Of a DNA stretch of 64,000 nucleotides, positions 57,990-64,000 are shown piece by piece. A program made the position numbers and the translations under genes. Below the pieces are notes generated by a model. It searched no databases. It saw only the letters and a program-made list of their open reading frames with translations, and was not told where the DNA came from. The DNA is from Pollenia angustigena (Eukaryota > Arthropoda > Insecta > Diptera > Polleniidae). The stretch covers positions 9,200,945 through 9,264,944 of the forward strand of contig OV884059.1 in the NCBI GenBank assembly GCA_930367215.1, read 5' to 3'. Position 1 is the first letter of the stretch, and the number at the start of each line of letters is the position of its first letter.

Positions 57990-58085
57990 GGCGCCGCAGT
58001 GGTGCAAACGGCAAAGAATTCGGATGATGAGAATATGGTTGTTCTCGGAACTAGAAAATTCAACTCGAGTTCAATCCCGTGTTCA
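57990..58085 (+). mobile_element. Possible tRNA-derived SINE head
   Basis: GCAGTGGTGCAAACGGCAAA (57997-58016) resembles a pol III A box, and CGAGTTCAATCCCGTG (58066-58081) resembles a B box (GGTTCGANTCC type). They start about 68 bp apart, somewhat long for a tRNA but possible for one with a long variable arm. Local GC exceeds the surroundings. No A-rich tail or flanking duplication was identified, and the 3' limit is unknown. Not a functional tRNA as far as I can fold it. Confidence 0.4.
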
Positions 58086-58164
58086 GTCAAGAATATAATT
58101 TTAAATAATATTAATTCATTTCATGTTTCAAATTCGTTCTTTCACTAAAAATAATTTAATGAAA

Positions 58165-58350
58165 ATAAAATTTAATGAAATCAAAGTTATTTACGGGAAT
58201 ACAAAATTTATTATTAAGATTTTTGTATGACGTACTGAATTCCCAATTTTTCATATTTGATAAATACACTGAAATTTATTGTTGAGGGAAAGCTAGCTTC
58301 TATGCGCATTTCACTGGTTGCTTAGGCCAGATCATCAGGAAACCTTTCCA
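58165..58350 (+). repeat. Dispersed repeat family (GGGAATACAAAATTT type), copy 4
   Basis: The most complete copy: ACGGGAATACAAAATTTATT, TTTGTATGACGTACTGAATT, CATATTTGATAAATACACTG, AAATTTATTGTTGAGGGAAA, CTATGCGCATTTCACTGGTT and GCTTAGGCCAGATCATCAGG. No coding frame. Confidence 0.65.
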
Positions 58351-58790
58351 AAGATTTCCAAAGATATAAGGACTCTCTTCTCCCCCATTCCTATATGGTG
58401 TTATATTAGTAACTATCACCATTTCTCCAAATTGTCCAATGTCCATAAAGTCCACTTTTAACATTTTTCAAAATAGCACTTTTTAAAATTAAATTTTCTG
58501 AATTTCCATATTTATTCCAGATATACCACTACTACGGTCCTAAATAGGACCCCTTGGAGCAACATTTCCATAGAGTGTGTTGCTAGTAACATTCCCTATT
58601 TGTCCAAAATGGTCACTAATCTTCCCCATAAATTTCCGTAAAAAACGAGATTTTTCAAATCTGAATTCTGAAATTCCAAAATCATTTCAGATATCCCACT
58701 ACCTGAATCCTATAAAGATGTGCAACCTGATCCATTGACCTAAAAATCGTCCTAAATACACTTTTTTCTATTACAGTAGCACTGTTAAGT
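58351..58790. repeat. ~170-bp imperfect tandem dispersed repeat
   Basis: TTCTGAATTTCCATATTTAT then CCAGATATACCACTAC (about 58497) recurs as TTCTGAAATTCCAAAATCAT then CAGATATCCCACTACC (about 58665). CCCTATTTGTCCAAAATGGT echoes TTCTCCAAATTGTCCAATGT. The family is not recognised. Confidence 0.5.
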
Positions 58791-58919
58791 ACAATGTTAA
58801 CTTAAAATAGTTGCTGTTAAGAAGTTGTGGTGGATGTCTCCGCTAGTTAAATGCGTATTTATCTTCACACACATCAGAAATTAAGCCTAATTAAAGTTTA
58901 AAATGCCCCATCAAAAAAT

Positions 58920-60060
58920 CCTTTGTCAAAATATCAAATAATGTGTCTAACAGCGAAAATGTTTTTATTAATACATACATGTATAAAAATTTTAATAAAA
59001 AAAAAGAAACAGAAAATATTTCTTTCACAACCTCGAATATGAAAAATATTTTTTTTTCAACCATCGAAAATGTTCATATAAAAATAACGAAATTTAAACA
59101 AATCAAAAATCTCTTCTATAAAAAAACATCGGAAATGTAAACATCGAAATCATTTTTTTCGAAAATATTTTTTATAAAAACATCAAAATCATATTTTTCG
59201 AAAATATTTTTTATAAAAACATCAAAAAAAACCAAACAAATTGAAAATGTTTCTCTAAAATTCGGAAAAACAAAATACGATAACGCTTTTTTAAAAAACA
59301 TCGCAAACATTCTTTATTAAAACGTCGAAAAAAATTTTATAAAATAAGAAACATCGAAATTTTTATAAAAAACTAATCAAAAATCTCTTCTATAAAAAAC
59401 ATCGAAAGTGTAAACATCGAAATCATATTTTTCGAAAATATTTTTTATAAAAACATCGAAATCATATTTTTCGAAAATATTTTTTATAAAAACATAAAAA
59501 AAACAAAAAAAAATCAAATTGAAAATGTTTCTCCAAAATTCGGAAAAACAAAATGCGATAACGCTTTTTTAAAAAAACATCGCAAACATTATTTTTTAAA
59601 ACGTCGAACAAATTTTATAAAATAATAAACATCGAAATTTTTATAAAAAAAACAAATCAAAAATCTCCTCTATAAAAAAAATCGAAAATGTATACACACA
59701 TATAATAAAAACATCGAAATCATTTTTTTTTTTTTTTTAATATCTTTTACAAAAAACCTCAAAAATGTGTTTATACAACAAATTGAAAATGTTTCTACAA
59801 AAACATCGGGAAAACAACATGCGAAAACCCTTTTTTAAAACATCGCAAAGATTTTTTATTAAAAAGTCTAAAAAATTTTATAAAATAAGAACCATCGAAC
59901 ATGTTTCTTCAACAAACGTCAAAAATAATTCTATAAAAAATCGAAATTGTTTTGATAAAAACATTGGGATCATTTTTATAAAAAAAAACATCGAAAATTT
60001 CTTTTTATAACAAAATATCCAATAAATTTTTAAAAAATACTTTGGAAAAAAATCAAAAAA
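58920..60060. repeat. CATCGAAAATGTTTCTATAAA minisatellite array, second block
   Basis: Same unit type as 56.7-57.9 kb, with a local variant CATCGAAATCATATTTTTCG plus AAAATATTTTTTATAAAAA. A ~240-bp cycle from about 59130 (markers CGGAAAAACAAAATACGATA, ATCGCAAACATT) is repeated from about 59410 and in part again near 59790. Open frames here are by-products. Confidence 0.8.
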
Positions 60061-60064
60061 ACAG

Positions 60065-61099
60065 TTTTTCGGAGCAGTTACATTTTTCGCTTGACAGAAT
60101 TTATTTGTAAAAATTTTTCGGGAATTTTCCAAATCTTTCCGATACTAAATTTGTTTTCAATAGATATTTTTTTTTTTTTTTGTGAAATTCGTCGAAAATT
60201 TACCTGATAGAAAAGTTTTTCGTTGCATTATGTATCAATATTCTTTGTGAAGTTTCTGATTTTCTCAAGAAATTTTTGAATAAATCATATTTTTGTTGTT
60301 GTATATTTAAAATTTTCTGTTTTAATTAAATTCTTTTTTTGAAAAATTTAAAAAAAAAAAATTTAATTACAATTTTTTTTGCTAAAAAATTCCTCAAAAA
60401 TTCTCTTTTATTTCTACTTTTATCCTGTTTTCTTTTATTTTTTACATTTGATTTTTAAAGCATGTTTTTGGAGACATTTATGAAATTTGAAATAAAAATA
60501 AATCAAGTGTAAAATTTTAACACTCAAGTTATTGAACTTATAATTTTGTCCTTTGGAGCAATGTCGACCGAAACCTTTTTTGTTTGACATCTGAAACCTC
60601 TAAAAGTTGATGAGCGGCAATGATTGTTCTCTCTTTTCGTTATCGAGGTGTTTATGCCTTAAGGCAAACATTTAAATCATTTAAGTGTTAGTGTTTTCCA
60701 TAGAGCAGGGGAAGATATTATTTTAACCATCAATCATAAGTATCCTTTAGGCATTTTTTTTTTTTTTTTTTTTTAGGAATATTTGTATATTTTACTGTCT
60801 TGTTTTTGACAATGAAGAGAAAGAAGTGTTTTTTTTTTCGAATTCAGTTGATTGGTTTATGGAAAAAATAAATCCCTTTCATGTATTTATTTTTGATTTC
60901 ATTTTTTTTATCTTATTACTTTAAGCTTCATTTCAGGTGTTGTTTTGAGTTGTTTTGTTTTCCATCGAAGGGAAGCAAAAAAAAAAACGTTTAAAATGGG
61001 ATTTTTAGTATAATTTTTAGAGGGAAAAAGTGGAAGTTATCTTGTCACATTTGTTTGATTTGTATTTTCTGTGCGGATAAACAGGAAATTCATTTAACG

Positions 61100-61132
<33 letters not shown>

Positions 61133-61705
61133 TATCAGTAAATGCGCAAAAATTGATTTTATTCAAATAATCTTAAAATTTCTGGAAATTAATGGAAAAT
61201 TTTTTCGATTTTCGGTTTTAAATTTTCTTTCTTGATTTAATTTTTTTAAATATAGGCTGAGTTCCTAAACATCATAATACTTTGCAGTCAAAGTCAAAAA
61301 AGTATCATAGAGTTTAACTTTATCTAGTTTGATTATTGTGTACGCATCGATATTGTTTTTAGTGAACTTTGGTACAGATAACATTGTAAAATTTTTCACG
61401 GTTGCTTGGTAGAAAGCACTTAAAAAAGCGAGTTGCTTTGCAACTGATGTTTTGGAACTCACCCATTCTCTATTGAGCTATAAACGCCAAAAAGACGTTA
61501 GCGCCAAAATTCATATTTTAGAGGGATTTTTTTATATTTAACATTTTTACATTTTTTTTTTGTGTACTTAAATTTAAATTAACGTTTTTAAGCATTAATT
61601 CACTGGTTTTGATAAAAAATAAAATACGTGTAACAAAAATTATTATAAAAAATACTTCACGTCTACAGAGAATTTTTCAATAACGAAAGTGGTTAAACAC
61701 ATTAT
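60065..61705. other. AT-rich stretch without recognised features
   Basis: Long T runs near 60167, 60748-60773 and 61102-61125. The palindromic word TGCCTTAAGGCA occurs near 60656. No gene or transposon end is seen. Confidence 0.45.
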
Positions 61706-61708
61706 TCA

Positions 61709-61823
61709 CCCCTATCGTGAATAAAAATTCCGTGGAAGTTTTTTCCCTTTTTCATATGTTAATTTAATTGTAAAAATGGGAAAAGGGAAAACAATCCCAA
61801 GGAATTTTTATTCACGATTGGGG
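61709..61823. mobile_element. 115-bp MITE, GTGAATAAAAATTCC arms, copy 2
   Basis: CCCCTATCGTGAATAAAAAT on the left and the near reverse complement ATTTTTATTCACGATTGGGG on the right. Internal CCCTTTTTC / GGGAAAAGGG also pair. It belongs to the same family as 24532-24652. Confidence 0.75.
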
Positions 61824-61829
61824 AGATTA

Positions 61830-62618
61830 TGGTTGATTTAACAATATTATTGTCATTGCAACAATATTTTCTTTTAATTAGGTTTCCATCACGAATCCAC
61901 AACCAATTATGGCATTCTCTTTTCTCTTCTCTCTTCTCTCTTCTCTCCTAAAAGCCAAAGACTCAAACATGAAGCGTGTAAACCAGCACTAGATTGGTCT
62001 GCGGCAACACTGTGTTATGGCTCTATATTTCCTCGGGCCCCAATTTGTTTTTAGTTTTTTATTTGATTTCCTCTAGAAAATAACCGTAGAAAAAAAGTTT
62101 TTTCTTTTTTTATTTTATTAAAATTCTTTGGTTTAAAACCTGTTTCAACTCTTCTCGAGCCCTAATTCATCTTTTGTTTTTAGCCAAGAAAATTTCCCAA
62201 TCTTTGTTTTTTCTTACGAAATGAACTAAAAAGCAAAGTATACTTTTTGTTATTTACCTCCACCCCCCACAAAACAATATATCATTCAAATGCAACTTTT
62301 AGTATTTTCTCTTGTTAGTTTTAAGTAGCCCTAAAGTATGCTTTCGAATTTTGTTCCCTTTTATTTTATTTATGTTAAAAAGGAAAAGAGTTTGGGCAGG
62401 AAAGTTTCCTATTCATGGCATTATTTTAAATGTTTATGGAAAAGTTGATAAAAATGGAAAAATTGCTTTTAAATTAACATTAAAAAAACAAATTTTTTTT
62501 TTGAAAAGTAATACATTTTTTCAAAACTTATGGGATTACACTTTTAATTAAAGGTATAACAAACAAAAAGTAATTAATATGTACATTAAAATAAAAAACA
62601 TTTAAAAAGTTAAATAAT
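61830..62618. other. AT-rich stretch with a CT microsatellite
   Basis: A CTCTTTTCTCTTCTCTCTTC-type tract lies at about 61917-61949. The frame 62312-62551 has no ATG at its start and no recognised domain. Confidence 0.5.
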
Positions 62619-62622
62619 AAAA

Positions 62623-63193
62623 ACGAGTAAGAAAGTATAGTCGGTCAAGCCCGACCATATGATACCCAGCACCACAGTATTTAAAAACACATTACGCTCA
62701 TGTGTCCATATAAATATGGATTTATCTATGTTTATAAACTTCATTAAAATCGGTTTGAAAGTTTGTAAGAGGCAGAAATTGCGCCCTACCTCCACTTGGG
62801 GTCCTATTTTTGAAAAACGGCATAGCTTATGTGTCCATATAGATATAGATCTATCTATGTTTTAAATTTTTATTAAAATCGGTTTGATAGTTTCTGAGAG
62901 AAAGAAATTTCCCCTTATCTTCCCTCGTGGTCCTACGGTTCGGCCCATTTTCAATAGGCTTGGTCCTTGTACCAAATTTTATCAAATTATCTCCAAAATT
63001 GCGACCTGTGCTTTGCACACAAGGTTACATGGACAGCCTGCCAGCCAGCCGGGCGGACATCATTAGTTCGACTCAGAAATTGATTCTGAGTTGATCGGTA
63101 CACTTTAAGGTGGGTCTAGGATCAGTATTTTAAGGAGTTACACACGTCAGCACAAATGCATAATACCCTCTCCACTATTGGTGTGTGGGTATA
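62623..63193 (-). mobile_element. Fly-type dispersed repeat (CGATCGACTCAGAATCAC family), full copy
   Basis: On the plus strand AGTATAGTCGGTCAAGCCCG starts the element and CTCTCCACTATTGGTGTGTG plus GGTATAAA ends it. It is colinear with 26502-27040, and retains a GTGCTTTGCACACAAGGTTA segment deleted there. Frames at 62610-62795, 62659-62865 and 62884-63066 also appear, in shifted form, in the other copy and carry no recognised domain. Confidence 0.8.
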
Positions 63194-63194
63194 A

Positions 63195-63620
63195 AAACAA
63201 GACCATTTAAAGGCTGTTCCAAAATGTGGGCAAATAAATTTTCAATTCATCAAAAAAAAAAAAAAATAAACATAACGCAACATTTGCTGCAATCGTTTTG
63301 ATTTTTACTTTGCAGTGAGTAAAACAAAAACAATTAGAAGGATATTTACCATAAAGTTTTGTAGTGTTTTTGCTTTTGGGCACAATACGTACCTGATTTT
63401 AAATTTACGCAGTTAGAAAAAAAAACAAAGGGAGCGAAACTGAATATTCAGGCCTGTCACAGAAACTAATTGCGACCGAAAATGATTTCGTTTTATGTGC
63501 GGCAAGATACGAAATCACTTCCACTTCCATTTTCGATACAAATTTAAACTTTTAAGCTTCAGGCGTTTAGGCTGTGCGATGATGAATCAGTCAGTCGTCA
63601 GTAACGTAACAATTTTATGT
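63195..63620. other. AT-rich stretch without recognised features
   Basis: No gene, array or clear inverted-repeat element. An A run lies near 63252-63266. Confidence 0.5.
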
Positions 63621-63622
63621 AT

Positions 63623-63847
63623 CGCTCATTTGCTGCAACGTCGTAAAACCTCAAAAATTAAATGAAATGGAGCTAGTGATGCAGATTTGTTCGCTATTAT
63701 AACCTTTTTATTACGTTTAAAATCCATCTTTATATCATATATACTTTCCCCGATTGAAGAGATTGTGTCGCGCAAAACCAGAACTGTTAACACGTTTATT
63801 TCGAAATTAATTTTTTTGAGTTATGACGCCGTTGCAGCAAATGAGCG
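63623..63847. mobile_element. 225-bp MITE, CGCTCATTTGCTGCAACG ends
   Basis: CGCTCATTTGCTGCAACGTC on the left and GCCGTTGCAGCAAATGAGCG on the right are inverted copies with one mismatch. The body is A/T-rich, and the 60-residue frame inside it is not recognisable. The target duplication is unclear. Confidence 0.75.
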
Positions 63848-64000
63848 TTATATAAATAAAATTCCTTAACAAATTTCTTACAAAATATTCCCCATGAATA
63901 AACAAATTAATTTACTTAACTACACATACTTACATACACATATTTTTTTTTAATAAATGTTTTATTAAAGCTTTTGCTTGACTTCTTTTTTAAAATATAA

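Noticed and set aside
62659..63066. Frames shared between the 62.6-kb and 26.5-kb dispersed repeats as a conserved peptide
   Set aside because: The similarity is DNA-level homology of the repeat. Frames are interrupted and no domain is recognised.

Overview
This window is AT-rich, non-coding, repeat-dominated eukaryotic DNA. The best fit is a brachyceran fly, probably a calyptrate such as a blow fly or house fly. The grounds are long A/T runs, very low GC, and several dispersed repeats with termini like those abundant in such genomes, for example arms reading 'ATACCCT...CAC' with an internal 'GATCGACTCAGAATCAC' or runs of CTGT/CCGT. The species call is inference. I found no convincing host protein-coding gene, tRNA or rRNA. 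The short open frames are chance frames in A/T-rich or tandemly repeated DNA. The only protein traces are two transposon relics: a frameshifted C-terminal protein fragment near 9.6-10.1 kb (minus strand) and the first ~20 codons of a pogo/Tigger-type transposase near 19.8 kb. The window is best read as intergenic DNA, heterochromatin or a giant intron.

Tandem arrays make up much of the window. From left to right: a ~110-150 bp unit with paired GTAAACA cores (1-944 and 1892-2349, remnant at 10.45-10.68 kb); a 24-bp monomer in a 72-bp three-monomer cycle (5.97-7.42 kb); a ~31-bp minisatellite centred on the palindrome AAGAACCGGTTCTT (10.7-13.55, 18.6-19.5, 36.6-37.4, 40.5-41.7, 42.4-43.9, 46.2-47.4, 48.1-48.6 and 50.0-52.6 kb), with apparently related CCGAATATAATTTCAATATT (15.85-17.87 kb) and possibly CATCGAAAATGTTTCTATAAA (56.7-57.9 and 58.9-60.06 kb) dialects; a ~120-bp unit where only a GTTTCGTTAAGTTTT core is kept (34.3-35.9 kb); and an array of eight apparently identical 383-bp units, two in one orientation and six inverted (37.37-40.46 kb).

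Small inverted-repeat transposons are scattered through and between the arrays, and several carry recognisable target-site duplications (TSDs). Elements with 3-bp TTA/TAA duplications resemble PIF/Harbinger elements (4067, 14271, 26107, 26252, 30036, 31756; the copy at 24787 has imperfect flanks). Elements with 8-bp duplications resemble hAT elements (2358, 14834, 28868, and 30363 with a 6/8 match). TA-flanked elements resemble Tc1/mariner or pogo elements (19559, 24391, 28699). Nesting is common: a hAT-like foldback sits in a TA-flanked element at 28.7-29.7 kb, and two PIF-like elements share one TAA at 26.25 kb. Larger dispersed repeats of the fly type lie at 945-1891, 8895-10422, 26502-27040, 30.7-31.2 kb, 55.88-56.61 kb and 62.62-63.19 kb.

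The least explained structures are the inverted 383-bp array with its 12-bp flanking direct repeats, the constant-core arrays, and the very dense AACCGGTT content, which matches the Grainyhead binding consensus. All boundaries were read by eye, so edges of arrays and of diverged repeats are approximate.
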